A DNA stretch of 64,000 bases from Arenimonas malthae CC-JY-1. GTDB taxonomy: Bacteria; Pseudomonadota; Gammaproteobacteria; Xanthomonadales; Xanthomonadaceae. The notes under the pieces are model-generated. The model saw only the letters and a program-made list of their open reading frames with translations. It made no database searches and was not told where the DNA came from. Shown piece by piece: positions 21,595 to 30,903 of the stretch. How positions within the stretch are numbered: the first letter of the stretch is position 1; the number at the start of each line of letters is the position of its first letter. The DNA lies in assembly GCF_000747075.1 (NCBI RefSeq), contig NZ_AVCH01000001.1:62001-126000 (forward strand), written 5' to 3'. The position numbers and the translations under genes were made by a program.

Positions 21595-23595
21595 CTAGTC
21601 CAGAACGGGACGGTACGCTAGCAGGCGCAGCGCGTTCGCCACCACCAAGAGGGTGGAACCCTCGTGGAAAAGCACGGCGACGCCCATCTTCATGCCCAGG
21701 ATCGTTGCCGGAATGAGGATAGCCACCATGCCTAGGCTGGCCCACAAGTTCTGGCGGATGATGCGCCGGGTCTGCCGGCTCAACCCCACGACGAACGGCA
21801 GGTGCTCAAGCTTGTCGCCCATCAAGGCCACGTCCGCTGTCTCAAGCGCGACATCTGACCCCGCGGCTCCCATGGCAATGCCGACCGACGCGCTGGCCAG
21901 CGCCGGCGCATCGTTGACGCCGTCGCCCACCATGGCGACCTCGCCTTCGGCACGCAGCGTCTTGATCGCCTTGACCTTGTCCTCCGGCATCAGGTCGCCA
22001 TAGGCCCGGTCGATGCCCACGCTGGCGGCCACCGCATCGGCGACCCGTTGGTTGTCGCCCGAGAGCATCACCAGCCGGGTCATGCCGAGTTCACGTAGCT
22101 GTGACATCACCGCCCTGGCTGCTTCCCGGGGCGTGTCCATCAAGCCCACGACACCCAGATACCGCTCTCCCTGGCGCACCACAAACACCGTCCGGCCTTG
22201 ATGCTCCAAGTCCAGCACCCGGGCCTTCAGGGAGGGGGGCAGGCCCGGACCGCCGATCGCATCGAACAAGCTCTTCTTGCCCAGGTGCACCGTCTCGCCC
22301 GACACCGTCGCCCTCAGCCCGCGCCCGGTGAGGCTCTCCAGGTCCGTCGCCAGCGGCGTGGCGTGGTCGCCTAGCCGGACCAAGCCATCGCGCACTACCG
22401 CGGCAGCCAAGGGATGGTCACTCAGACGTTCGACCGCGATGGCCACGCTCAACAGTTCCTGCTTCGTCACGCCATCGGCGGGCATGACGTCCGTAACCTG
22501 CGGTCGGCCCTCGGTCAGCGTGCCGGTCTTATCGAAAGCCAGTGCGTGCAGGACGCCCAGCCGCTCCAGCGGGCCGCCGCCCTTGATCAGCACGCCGCCC
22601 CGCGCGGCCCGCGCCACGCCGCTTAACACAGCGCTGGGCGTGGAAATGGCCAAGGCGCAGGGGCTGGCCGCGACCAGCACCGCCATGGCGCGGTAGAAGG
22701 TCGCGCTGAACGGCTCGTCCACCACCAATCCGGCGAACAGCAGCAGGCCCACCAGTCCCAGCACCGCGGGGACGAAGATCTTCTGGAAGCGGTCCGTGAA
22801 CAGCTGCGTCGGGGATTTCTGGTGCTCCGCCGAACGCACCAGTTCCACGACTCGGGCCAAGGTGCTCTGGCTGGCGAGGCGGGTGACTTCGACCTCGAGG
22901 ACCTTGCCCTGATTGATCGTGCCAGCGAACACCCGATGTTCTGGGCCGACCGCGTCAAGACGTCGCCTTACCTCGGCCACGTCCACCACCGGCCGTTTAT
23001 CGACCGGCACACTTTCGCCCGTGATGGCGGCTTGGTCGATGCTGCTCTCGCCCAGCACCACGAAGCCGTCAGCGGCCACCCGCTCGTCGGGCTTGACCAC
23101 CACGACGTCGCCGACGACCAAGTCGCCTACGGGCACCTCGACCAATTCGGCCCCTCGGCGCACCAGCGCCGACTCTGGCCGAAGGTCGGCCAAGGCCTCG
23201 ATGGCGCGACGGGCGCGGCCCATCGCGTAGTTCTCGAGGGCATGGCCGAGACTGAACAGGAACAACAGCAACGCCCCCTCGGCCCATTGGCCCAAGACCG
23301 CGGCGCCCGCGGCCGCCACGATCATCAGGGAATCGATCTTCAGCTCACGGTGGCGCAGGTTCTCGAGCGCTTCGCGCACGGTGAAGAAGCCGCCGGCCGC
23401 ATAGGCAAGCAGCAGCAGGATGAGAGGACCGGTGGCACCGTCGCCCTGTGTTCGACCCCAGGCCCAGCCGGCCAGGAGGAGGGCGCCGGAGGCCAGGGAA
23501 AAAATGATCTCGGCGCGGCCGGCCCAAGGGCCCCCGCTGCCGTGACCGTGGTTGTGCCCCGCGCTAGCGGCCGGGGGAGGCGTGGTATCACTCAT
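21595..23595 (-). CDS. PIB-4-type heavy-metal P-type ATPase (SPC motif)
   Basis: A 666-residue P-type ATPase with a short His-containing N-terminus (GHNHGHGS) and no HMA domain. The transport motif is SPC (311-313) rather than CPC, and the last helix carries HEGST (about 644-648). This SPC plus HEG(S/G) pair defines the PIB-4 subgroup (CoaT/CtpD-like), linked to Co(II), Fe(II) and sometimes Zn(II) or Cd(II) export. Catalytic motifs TGES, DKTGT (355-359) and GDGVNDAP are intact. The ATG at 23595 follows TTGAGGAATG. It lies downstream of the PII-like gene, last in the second Czc operon. The exact metal is uncertain. Confidence 0.9.
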   Translation of the reverse strand: MSDTTPPPAASAGHNHGHGSGGPWAGRAEIIFSLASGALLLAGWAWGRTQGDGATGPLILLLLAYAAGGFFTVREALENLRHRELKIDSLMIVAAAGAAVLGQWAEGALLLFLFSLGHALENYAMGRARRAIEALADLRPESALVRRGAELVEVPVGDLVVGDVVVVKPDERVAADGFVVLGESSIDQAAITGESVPVDKRPVVDVAEVRRRLDAVGPEHRVFAGTINQGKVLEVEVTRLASQSTLARVVELVRSAEHQKSPTQLFTDRFQKIFVPAVLGLVGLLLFAGLVVDEPFSATFYRAMAVLVAASPCALAISTPSAVLSGVARAARGGVLIKGGGPLERLGVLHALAFDKTGTLTEGRPQVTDVMPADGVTKQELLSVAIAVERLSDHPLAAAVVRDGLVRLGDHATPLATDLESLTGRGLRATVSGETVHLGKKSLFDAIGGPGLPPSLKARVLDLEHQGRTVFVVRQGERYLGVVGLMDTPREAARAVMSQLRELGMTRLVMLSGDNQRVADAVAASVGIDRAYGDLMPEDKVKAIKTLRAEGEVAMVGDGVNDAPALASASVGIAMGAAGSDVALETADVALMGDKLEHLPFVVGLSRQTRRIIRQNLWASLGMVAILIPATILGMKMGVAVLFHEGSTLLVVANALRLLAYRPVLD

Positions 23596-23672
23596 CGGGC
23601 ATTCCTCAAGTAGGGAGCCTGCAGGCGCGCTCCGACGGAGCGCGCCTGCCTCGGGTCCTTCGCCGTGCTGGG

Positions 23673-24002
23673 CTAGGCCGGCACGTCCGCCCGGTCGATC
23701 AGCAGCACATCGTCGATGGAACTGGTGAAGATCCATCCGGCATTCACCTGCCCGGTGCGGCCGTGCTGCCGGATCAACGCAACGATCGCGTCGACCCGCT
23801 CGTCCTCGCAGAAAACGTCCAGCTGGATTTCCTGGGTCACCCGTTCACCCAGCTCGACCGAGTAGTCCTGCTCGCGGGCACTGGAGGCGCGCAACAAACC
23901 GCGGGCCTGCACCACGCTCAGGCGCCGCTCACCGGCGGCCTCCAGGGCGTGCACGATGTCGCTCATCCGATGGGCGTGCAGCAAGGCAGTAATGCGCTTC
24001 AT
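23673..24002 (-). CDS. PII-like signalling protein linked to RND pump
   Basis: A 109-residue protein with the alternating strand-helix pattern of PII/CutA-type trimers (MKRITALLHAHRMSDIVHAL, then VTQEIQLDVFCEDERVDAIVALI, and the closing GQVNAGWIFTSSIDDVLLI). Canonical GlnB features such as the uridylylated Tyr loop are missing, so it belongs to the PII-like proteins found after heavy-metal RND genes, not to nitrogen regulators. Its ATG overlaps the czcA stop (ATGA). It may sense a ligand and modulate the pump or ATPase; no ligand can be named. Confidence 0.75.
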   Translation of the reverse strand: MKRITALLHAHRMSDIVHALEAAGERRLSVVQARGLLRASSAREQDYSVELGERVTQEIQLDVFCEDERVDAIVALIRQHGRTGQVNAGWIFTSSIDDVLLIDRADVPA

Positions 24003-27000
24003 GGCGTGGCCTCCGGGTTCTTGCGTTCGGCGCGGGTTTCCAGCCACTCGTAGACCACGGGCAGCAGGAACAGGGTCAGCAGGGTGGCGCTGAGCAGGCC
24101 GCCCACCACCACGGTAGCCAGCGGGCGCTGGGTTTCGGCGCCGACGCCACTGGAGATCAGCATCGGCACCAGACCCAGGATCGCCACGCTAGCGGTCATC
24201 AGCACCGGGCGCAGTCGCAGGGCCGTGCCTTGTAGCACCGCCTCGCGCACCGATAGCCCGCGTTCGCGCTGCTCGTTGAGGAAGCTCACGAGCACGATGC
24301 CGTTGAGCATGGCGACGCCGAACACCGCGATGAACCCGATCGCCGACGGCACCGAAAGGTACTGGCCGGTCAGGAACAAGGCCAGCAGGCCGCCAATGGT
24401 GGCGAAGGGCACGTTGGCCAGGATCAGGGCCGCAAACTTGATCGAGTTGAACGCGGTGTACAGCAGCACGAAGATGAAGAAGATCGTGATGGGCACGATC
24501 AGGCTCAGCTTGGCCAGGGCCCGCTGCTGGTTCTCGAACGCACCGCCCCACTCGATCCAGTAGCCGGGCGGCAGGTCCACCTGCGATTCGATGGCCGCCG
24601 TGGCATCAGCCACGAAGCCATCGACATCCCGACCCCGCACATCCATCTGGATCACGGCGTAACGCTGCAGCTGCTCGCGACGGATGAACGAATAGCCCTC
24701 GGCTACTGACACCGTCGCGACCTCCGAAAGCGGCACCAACGCACCCGAAGCGGCTTTCAGCGGGATCCGTCGCAGGGCTTCGACCGAGCTGCGCGTGCCG
24801 TCATCCAGGCGTACGGAGATGTCGAACCGCCGCACCCCGTCCAGCAGCACGCTGACCGGTTCGCCGCCCAGGCCATTGCGCACGATGGTCAGCACCTCTT
24901 CGGCGTTCATGCCGTGCCGGGCCAGCTCGGCCCGATCCACCTCGATGCGGATCTGCGGCTTACCGACGTTCGCTTCCAGCGATAGGTCGGCGACGCCGTC
25001 GATCCCGGCAAGAACCGGCTTGAGCTGACTACTGATGCGATCAAGTTCGCCCAGATCCTCGCCGTAGAGCTTGAGCGCGAGGGTCGCGCGGACGCCGGAG
25101 ATCAGCTCTTCGACGCGCATCTGGATCGGCTGGGTGTAGCCGGGCACCACGTTGGGCACGACCTCCTCCAGCGTCTCCTGCATGGCTTCCTCGAGCTCCT
25201 TGATCGAGCGGCCGGTGGTCCAGTCCTCCTCGGGGGTCAGCGCCGTGTAGATCTCCATGTAGTTGACGTCGGCGGTCTCGCCCTTCTCGGCGCGGCCGAT
25301 CATGGCCAGCGTCGTCTCCACTTCCGGGAACTTCTTGAACGCCTCGGCGATGACATTGCTGGTGCGGATCGACTCATCCAGCGACGTCGACGGGATGCCC
25401 GTCACCCGCCACATGATCGAGCCTTCCTGTAGCTGGGGCATGAACTCCTTGCCCAGGAACGGGAAGAGCCCCAAGGCCAGCACTAGCGCCACGGAGGCCG
25501 TGATCACCACGGCGCGTTTGGCGGACAGGGCACGCTCCAGTAGCGGACGATAGCGCCGCTTGAGGAAGGCCACCAGGCGGGTGTCCTTCTCTTCCTTGGG
25601 CTTGAGGATCATGGCGGCCAAGACCGGGATCAGCGTCAGGCTCAGCAGCATCGATCCGGCCATCGCGAACGCGATGGTGAAGGCCATGGGCTTGAACAGC
25701 TTGCCCTCTAGGCCCTCGAGGCTGAACAGCGGCAGGAACACCACGATGATGATCAGGATCGCGAAGGAGATGGGATTGGCCACTTCCTTGGCCGCCGCCA
25801 GCACCGCCGAGGTCCGGTCCACCTTTTCGCCATGGGCGTGCCGCTCGGCCATGATGCGGTAGGCGTTCTCCACCATCACCACGGCACCATCTACCATCAT
25901 GCCGATGCCGATGGCCAGGCCCGCCAGGGACATCAAATTGGCCGACAGTCCGAACTGGCCCATGCCGATGAAGGCCATCAGCATCGCCAGCGGCAGGGTC
26001 ACGATCACGACCAGCGCCGAACGCAACTCGCCCAGGAACAGGAACAGGACGATCGCCACCAGGATCGAACCCTCGATCAGGGCCCGGGTCGCGGTCCCCA
26101 CTGCCTTGTTGACCAGGTCGGTACGCTCGTAGATCGGGCGCACGACCATGCCCTCGGGCAGGGCGTCCTGGACCGTGGCCAGCTTGGCCTTGACCGCCTC
26201 CACCACATCCTTGGCGTTCTCGCCGATGCGGGCCAACGCCATGCCGAGCACCACCTCTTCGCCATCGCGGGTCACCGCGCCAAAGCGCGGCGCCGGCGAC
26301 TCGATGATCCGGGCGACGTCGCGCAGGTAAACCGGCACGCCATCCTCGGCCTTGAGCACGATCGCGCCGATGTCCTCGGTCGAGGACAGCAAGCCCAGGC
26401 CGCGCACCAGGTACTGTTCGCGACCCACGTCCATCACGTTGCCGCCGACCTGGCCATTATTGGCCGGCAGGGCCGCAATCACGTCGCCAAAGCCCAGACC
26501 CCGGGCATATAGCCGCTGCGGATCAATCCGGACCTGGTATTCGCGCTCGCCGCCGCCCCAGGAGCTGACGTCGTCCACGCCCGGTGCTGTGCGCAGGATC
26601 AAGCGCACCGTCCACTCCTGCCAGGTACGCAGGTCCATGTCGGTGACCTGGTCCTTGCTCACGCCCGGAGCGCGCTCGACCGTGTACCAGAACACCTGGC
26701 CTAGGCCCGAGCTGTTGGGACCCATGCTGGGCTTGCCGTAACCCTCAGGCAGGCGGTCGCCGATTTCCTGCAGGCGTTCATTGACCAGCTGGCGGGCGAA
26801 GTAGATCTCCATGTCGTCCTCGAAATACACGGACACATAGGAAAGACCAAACAGGCTCACCGAGCGGATTTCCTGCACCTTGGGCAAGCCCGCCAGCGCG
26901 GACTCGACCGGGGTGGTCAACAGCAGCTCGACGTCTTCGGCCGCCAGGCCCGGGGACTCGGTATAGATGTTCACCTGTGCCGGGGTGACGTCCGGGAAGG

Positions 27001-27112
27001 CATCGATGGGGACGTCGCGAACCGCTCGCAGGCCCAGGAAGGCCACGACGGCGAAGATGATCAGGACCAGGAACTTGTAGCGCAGCGAAAGTTCGACCAG
27101 GCGATTTAGCAT
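23999..27112 (-). CDS. CzcA/CusA-family heavy-metal RND pump (second system)
   Basis: A 1037-residue HME-RND pump with standard topology and the helix 4 sequence AIGIGMMVDGAVVMVEN. This keeps the DG and EN residues of the family but differs from the HME1 consensus seen in the first system, so its metal range is probably different. It forms a tripartite pump with 27143-28369 and 28366-29658. There is a 30-base gap to the adaptor gene and a four-base overlap with the PII-like gene. The length and the end (YEWLETRAERKNPEATP) are normal. Confidence 0.9.
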   Translation of the reverse strand: MLNRLVELSLRYKFLVLIIFAVVAFLGLRAVRDVPIDAFPDVTPAQVNIYTESPGLAAEDVELLLTTPVESALAGLPKVQEIRSVSLFGLSYVSVYFEDDMEIYFARQLVNERLQEIGDRLPEGYGKPSMGPNSSGLGQVFWYTVERAPGVSKDQVTDMDLRTWQEWTVRLILRTAPGVDDVSSWGGGEREYQVRIDPQRLYARGLGFGDVIAALPANNGQVGGNVMDVGREQYLVRGLGLLSSTEDIGAIVLKAEDGVPVYLRDVARIIESPAPRFGAVTRDGEEVVLGMALARIGENAKDVVEAVKAKLATVQDALPEGMVVRPIYERTDLVNKAVGTATRALIEGSILVAIVLFLFLGELRSALVVIVTLPLAMLMAFIGMGQFGLSANLMSLAGLAIGIGMMVDGAVVMVENAYRIMAERHAHGEKVDRTSAVLAAAKEVANPISFAILIIIVVFLPLFSLEGLEGKLFKPMAFTIAFAMAGSMLLSLTLIPVLAAMILKPKEEKDTRLVAFLKRRYRPLLERALSAKRAVVITASVALVLALGLFPFLGKEFMPQLQEGSIMWRVTGIPSTSLDESIRTSNVIAEAFKKFPEVETTLAMIGRAEKGETADVNYMEIYTALTPEEDWTTGRSIKELEEAMQETLEEVVPNVVPGYTQPIQMRVEELISGVRATLALKLYGEDLGELDRISSQLKPVLAGIDGVADLSLEANVGKPQIRIEVDRAELARHGMNAEEVLTIVRNGLGGEPVSVLLDGVRRFDISVRLDDGTRSSVEALRRIPLKAASGALVPLSEVATVSVAEGYSFIRREQLQRYAVIQMDVRGRDVDGFVADATAAIESQVDLPPGYWIEWGGAFENQQRALAKLSLIVPITIFFIFVLLYTAFNSIKFAALILANVPFATIGGLLALFLTGQYLSVPSAIGFIAVFGVAMLNGIVLVSFLNEQRERGLSVREAVLQGTALRLRPVLMTASVAILGLVPMLISSGVGAETQRPLATVVVGGLLSATLLTLFLLPVVYEWLETRAERKNPEATP

Positions 27113-27142
27113 GGCGCACCTCCGCGCGCGGCGACGCGGGCG

Positions 27143-28369
27143 TCAATGACCATGACCTTCTCCCAGTTGCGCCTTGAGCATCTGGGCCTTGAGCACGTAG
27201 GCGCCCTCGACGACCACCCGGTCGCCGATGACCAGGCCGTCGGCGATGACGGTGTGGTCGCCGACCACCGGACCGGGGCGAACCGCCACGGGCGCCAGGG
27301 CGCCATCGGTCTCCTTGAAGACCACGTTCTCGCCCTCTAACTGCACCAGCGCCGCCGTCGGCACCGCCAGCTGCGGGTCGCTGCCACCGCCGGCATCGAG
27401 ATAGACCTCGACGTAATCGCCGCCGTGCAGGCGATCGCCCTCGTTGGCTACTTCGATTCGCACCAGCGCCGTCCGGGTGTTCTCGGAGGTGCGGTGGGCG
27501 CGCTGCACCACCTTGCCGGGCAGTCGCACCGGGCCCAGCACCACCTGCGCGGTGCTGTCGATGGCGATGCGCCGGGCCTGCTCGGCCGGCAGCGTGGCAT
27601 CCACCCACACCACCGACTCATCGACCAGGCGGAACAGCGTGCGGCCGGGCTCGATCCGCTCGCCGACCACGAAGGCATCCTCGGTCAGACGCCCCGCATG
27701 CGGCGCGGTCAGCGTGAACTCGCCATTGGACCGGCCCGTGGCCGTGCCCGGCAAGCCGTAGGCTCGCGCCGTCGCACGTGCCTGCTCGACGGTGACCTGG
27801 GCTTCCTGGTAACGGCGGCCCGAGACGGCCTCGCGTCCCAGGGATTGAACGCGCTTCCAATCCTGCTCGGCGATGGCCAGCGCGCCCTGGGCTTGGGCCA
27901 CCTCCACGGACGACAGCGTCACCAGCGGCGCGCCGACGGCCACTTCGTCGCCCAGCTTGGCGTGGCGGCGGACCACCAGGGCCTCGACCCGCGGCGTGAT
28001 CAGGGTGGTGCCGTAAGCGTTGTCCAGCACTTCACCCGGGGCCTGCAGCGGTTCGCTCAGTGAGCGCGCATCCAGGGTCGCCAGCTTGATGCCGGCGGCT
28101 TCCAGCGCAGCGGCGTCCATGCGAACCGGTTCCGCGCCTTCTTCCGCTTCATCGTGGCCGGCCTCTTCGTCATGCACGGCCTCTTCGTCGTGGCCCGCCT
28201 CTTCCTGGCCTGCCTCGTCGGCATGTTCAGCGTCTTCGCCGCGTGGCGTGCTCGTGTCGGTGGCCACGGCCTGGGGTGAAGGCGTCGCCGCAGGCTCGGC
28301 GCCACAGCCTGCCAAAGACAGGACCAGGACCGCACCGGCGGGAATCAACAGGTAGCTTTTCGGGTTCAT
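27143..28369 (-). CDS. Periplasmic adaptor lipoprotein with acidic/His repeat (CzcB-like)
   Basis: A 408-residue membrane-fusion protein: lipobox LAGC, then an unusual Glu/His/Ala-rich linker of about 35 residues (HADEAGQEEAGHDEE, VHDEEAGHDEAEEG), the hairpin/lipoyl and barrel segments, and a C-terminal GEGHGH. The linker is built from short HDEEA-type repeats that could bind Zn(II), Co(II) or Ni(II) before delivery to the pump. Its start overlaps the channel gene stop (ATGA). It acts in the periplasm between the pump at 23999-27112 and its channel. Confidence 0.9.
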   Translation of the reverse strand: MNPKSYLLIPAGAVLVLSLAGCGAEPAATPSPQAVATDTSTPRGEDAEHADEAGQEEAGHDEEAVHDEEAGHDEAEEGAEPVRMDAAALEAAGIKLATLDARSLSEPLQAPGEVLDNAYGTTLITPRVEALVVRRHAKLGDEVAVGAPLVTLSSVEVAQAQGALAIAEQDWKRVQSLGREAVSGRRYQEAQVTVEQARATARAYGLPGTATGRSNGEFTLTAPHAGRLTEDAFVVGERIEPGRTLFRLVDESVVWVDATLPAEQARRIAIDSTAQVVLGPVRLPGKVVQRAHRTSENTRTALVRIEVANEGDRLHGGDYVEVYLDAGGGSDPQLAVPTAALVQLEGENVVFKETDGALAPVAVRPGPVVGDHTVIADGLVIGDRVVVEGAYVLKAQMLKAQLGEGHGH

Positions 28370-29658
28370 CGCGAAGTTTCTCCAGTCGCGTCATTCATTC
28401 CGAGCCAGGCTTCGAGCTGGCCGGTGGCGGCGAGGTAATCGGTGGCGCGGCGCCAGAGCTGACCTTCCAGCGCGGCGCCGGCAAGGGCGGTATCCAGGGT
28501 CTGCTTGAGCTGGAGCAGGTAGTCAGCGGTCGAGAGCTCGCCGGCGCGCCAGAGGCGTTCCAGCAGCTCGGCCCGTTTTTCGACATCGGTACCGGTACTT
28601 TGGCTCCAGCGGGCAAAGGCACGACGGACCGCGGCATAACTGGCCGCCGTGCGCTGGGCCCGCGAGGCCAACTGCGCCCCGGTGATGTCGGCCTGGGCTG
28701 CTGCGGCATCGGCATCGGCAAGCGCGGCCACGACCTCGGCCCGGTAGGGGTTGCGCACGAACAGCGGCACGCTGAGCGACACGCCCACCACGTTGTCCGA
28801 GACGGGACCGTAGTCGATTCGGCCGCCGGTGAGCGCGAGCGTCGGGTCCGGAACTCGGTCGCGTTGTGCGACGGTGACCTGACGGGCCGCCCCTTCGGAC
28901 TGGGCCTGCGCGATCTGCCATTCCGGCAAGGCCTCCCAGGTCGTGGGAGCGGGCGCCACATCCGGCAGCGCCTGCGACCACGCCGAGTCCGAGGCCACGG
29001 CGTCGGGCTGTCCGCCGACGTTGCGGAAGGCTTCCTCGGCCTCGGCGGCTTCGGCCAGCAGCGCCGCCTGTTCCGCTTCGGCTTCATCGCGGGCCAGCCG
29101 GGCCAGATCCCGTTCAAGCGACGAGATGTCGCCCACGCCGAACTGCTTGTCGGCCAGATCGGCAAATCGGGAGATCAGCGCCAGGCGTTGCTCGCCTTGC
29201 TGCACCCGCCGTGACGCGCTTTGCCAATCCGCCCAACCCACCAGCCAGGCGGCCACGAAATCACGTCGGCTCAGCCGGGCCTGGGCCACGGCAACGTCCA
29301 GCTGTGACGCGGCCGCATCGCGCCGGGCACGACGTTTGCCGCTCAGGTCCAGCGCCAGGCTGACGCCCGCGGTGGTGGTGCGGTCGGTGCCTTCGTCATC
29401 GGCCGCAAACTGGACTTCGGGGTTGTAAAGCGGACGGCCGGCAGCGTCGGCGCGGGCGCGGGCGGCGGCCAAGGTAGCGTCTGTGGCTCGGGCGCTGGGG
29501 TGGGCGCGCCAGGCCGCGGTGACGGCATCGCGCAGGGCGATGGGAGACGCCGCGGGCGAGGCGGCATGGATGGGCGCGGCCAACGCGCCCGCCAGGAGCA
29601 GAACGATCGTCGGCAACGACACGACGCGCAAGCGTCGCGGGGGAGGGATAAAACGCAT
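28366..29658 (-). CDS. Outer-membrane channel of second Czc-type system (TolC family)
   Basis: A 430-residue TolC-family protein with a signal peptide (IVLLLAGALAAPIHA) and two OEP repeats; sequence such as YNPEVQFAADDEG is typical of CzcC proteins. I start it at the ATG at 29658, seven bases after AGAGGATG. That ribosome site can pair with the end of the leader ORF upstream (29722-29729), so its translation may depend on the leader. It overlaps the adaptor gene by four bases. Confidence 0.9.
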   Translation of the reverse strand: MRFIPPPRRLRVVSLPTIVLLLAGALAAPIHAASPAASPIALRDAVTAAWRAHPSARATDATLAAARARADAAGRPLYNPEVQFAADDEGTDRTTTAGVSLALDLSGKRRARRDAAASQLDVAVAQARLSRRDFVAAWLVGWADWQSASRRVQQGEQRLALISRFADLADKQFGVGDISSLERDLARLARDEAEAEQAALLAEAAEAEEAFRNVGGQPDAVASDSAWSQALPDVAPAPTTWEALPEWQIAQAQSEGAARQVTVAQRDRVPDPTLALTGGRIDYGPVSDNVVGVSLSVPLFVRNPYRAEVVAALADADAAAAQADITGAQLASRAQRTAASYAAVRRAFARWSQSTGTDVEKRAELLERLWRAGELSTADYLLQLKQTLDTALAGAALEGQLWRRATDYLAATGQLEAWLGMNDATGETSR

Positions 29659-29667
29659 GGAAACATC

Positions 29668-29729
29668 CTCTGAGCACACGTCGACCCCGACGCCTCGGCG
29701 TCAGGGAGCGAAAACGAGAGGGCTCAGAG
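29668..29729 (-). promoter_or_regulatory. Stem pairing leader stop codon with czcC-like ribosome site
   Basis: In the transcript, CUCUGAGC (complement of 29722-29729), which contains the leader ORF stop codon UGA, is an exact 8-base complement of GCUCAGAG (29668-29675), which runs into the ribosome site AGAGGAUG of the next gene. Inside the loop is a second stem GACGCC/GGCGTC (29689-29702). A ribosome reaching the leader stop would break this stem and free the downstream ribosome site. The pairing is seen directly; the regulatory role is inferred. Confidence 0.5.
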
Positions 29730-30113
29730 AATGGGAGGGCGAAGCTCGTTGCGTGCGGGACCGATCGGCATGGCGATCGGAACGGGTAGAACGCGGGCCA
29801 TGGCCGGCGGTCCGGCCAGAAGGACGACCACGGGCGGCAGGGCCGCCGCATGATGGCAATGGCAGTCCAGGCAGCCGCCCGCGGCATGCGAGAGGAGCGA
29901 CGAAGGATCGTCCGCTGCCGACGCATCGGGCGTCAGGGCGGTATCGGCCGCCGGCCCCTGGGTGCTGGTCGCCCCCCAGGTGCTGTCCTGCATCTCATCT
30001 ACCGTGCAAGCCGCGACCATGCCCACCTTGAGCAGGAACACCAACAGCACCCACGCGGCCACCCGCACGGATGCGCGAAGTCGGGCCATCAGCAGGGGAG
30101 GGGAAGTACGCAT
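29724..30113 (-). CDS. CopL-like secreted leader protein (third copy)
   Basis: A 129-residue protein with a hydrophobic signal segment (VAAWVLLVFLLKVGMVAAC), a short metal-binding-like cluster (CLDCHCHH) and the C-terminal RPPIL. It has the same layout as copL at 13184-13582 and the ORF at 21116-21481, and again stands directly before an efflux operon. I use the ATG at 30113; later (30089) and earlier in-frame starts are possible because no clear ribosome site is present. It probably binds metal in the periplasm and regulates the operon as a translated leader. Confidence 0.65.
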   Translation of the reverse strand: MRTSPPLLMARLRASVRVAAWVLLVFLLKVGMVAACTVDEMQDSTWGATSTQGPAADTALTPDASAADDPSSLLSHAAGGCLDCHCHHAAALPPVVVLLAGPPAMARVLPVPIAMPIGPARNELRPPIL

Positions 30114-30318
30114 GGCTGCGGCAGCGTATCTGACGGCACTGGAGTTACACAATTTCATTCTCCTCTGCACGCCGCATCGCGTTCAGGAGGACATGAGATT
30201 ACGGGGAGCTGCAAACAAATCGCGGGCGTGAAGGGCCTCAAGGGGCTCCAAGGTCGCCGGGAGCCGACAGCCCGGTCGATGCCAGGCCACCGCCGCATCC
30301 GGCGTGCCGAGAAAGACT

Positions 30319-30903
30319 TCATGCCGCCTGTCCTTGCGACAGCTTCGGTGGCATCAGGCCGTTCGCCGCGATCGCCACCGCCCCGATGACGATGGCCATA
30401 TCGGCCACATTGAAGGTGGGCCAGAAGAAGTCCCGCCAGTACCACTGAATGAAGTCGACGACCTGCCCCCGACTGAGCCGATCGGCCGCATTGCCCAAAG
30501 CACCACCAATCACCAAGGCGTACGGAACCGCCAGTCGCCATGCCCGTCGGGGCAGGCGGTAAAGCGAGTACACCAGGTAAGCGGACACGCCCAGCGCCAA
30601 TGCCGCAAGCACCGGCCGCTGCCAGCCTCCCGCACCGCCCAGCAAACCAAACGCCGCACCGGGATTGTAGGAACGACGCCAGTTCCACCACCCTTCCACG
30701 ACAGCGATGGCCACGTCATCGGGGATCGCCGTCATCGCCCACCACTTGGTGGCTTGGTCCAACAACAGCACCGCCAGCGAGAGCAGCAGCCATGCGATGG
30801 CGCTCGTGCGGATTCCCTCCACTCCGGGCGCTCCCTGCCGCGCATGAACGTCGCCAGCGCGCAGGGCGTCGCCGGTTCGTTTTGACCGGTCAGGCTGCCT
30901 CAT
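30319..30903 (-). CDS. lspA: Signal peptidase II (lipoprotein signal peptidase)
   Basis: A 194-residue inner-membrane aspartyl protease with four transmembrane helices. The catalytic pair lies in NAADR (Asp 141) and FNVADM (Asp 168), and the YNPGAAFG motif is present. It removes signal peptides from prolipoproteins. A second lspA inside metal islands is known as PbrC in lead-resistance operons, where it matures the lipoprotein phosphatase PbrB; no PbrB is visible here, so lipoproteins of the efflux systems are possible clients. The ATG overlaps the CDF gene stop (ATGA). Confidence 0.93.
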   Translation of the reverse strand: MRQPDRSKRTGDALRAGDVHARQGAPGVEGIRTSAIAWLLLSLAVLLLDQATKWWAMTAIPDDVAIAVVEGWWNWRRSYNPGAAFGLLGGAGGWQRPVLAALALGVSAYLVYSLYRLPRRAWRLAVPYALVIGGALGNAADRLSRGQVVDFIQWYWRDFFWPTFNVADMAIVIGAVAIAANGLMPPKLSQGQAA

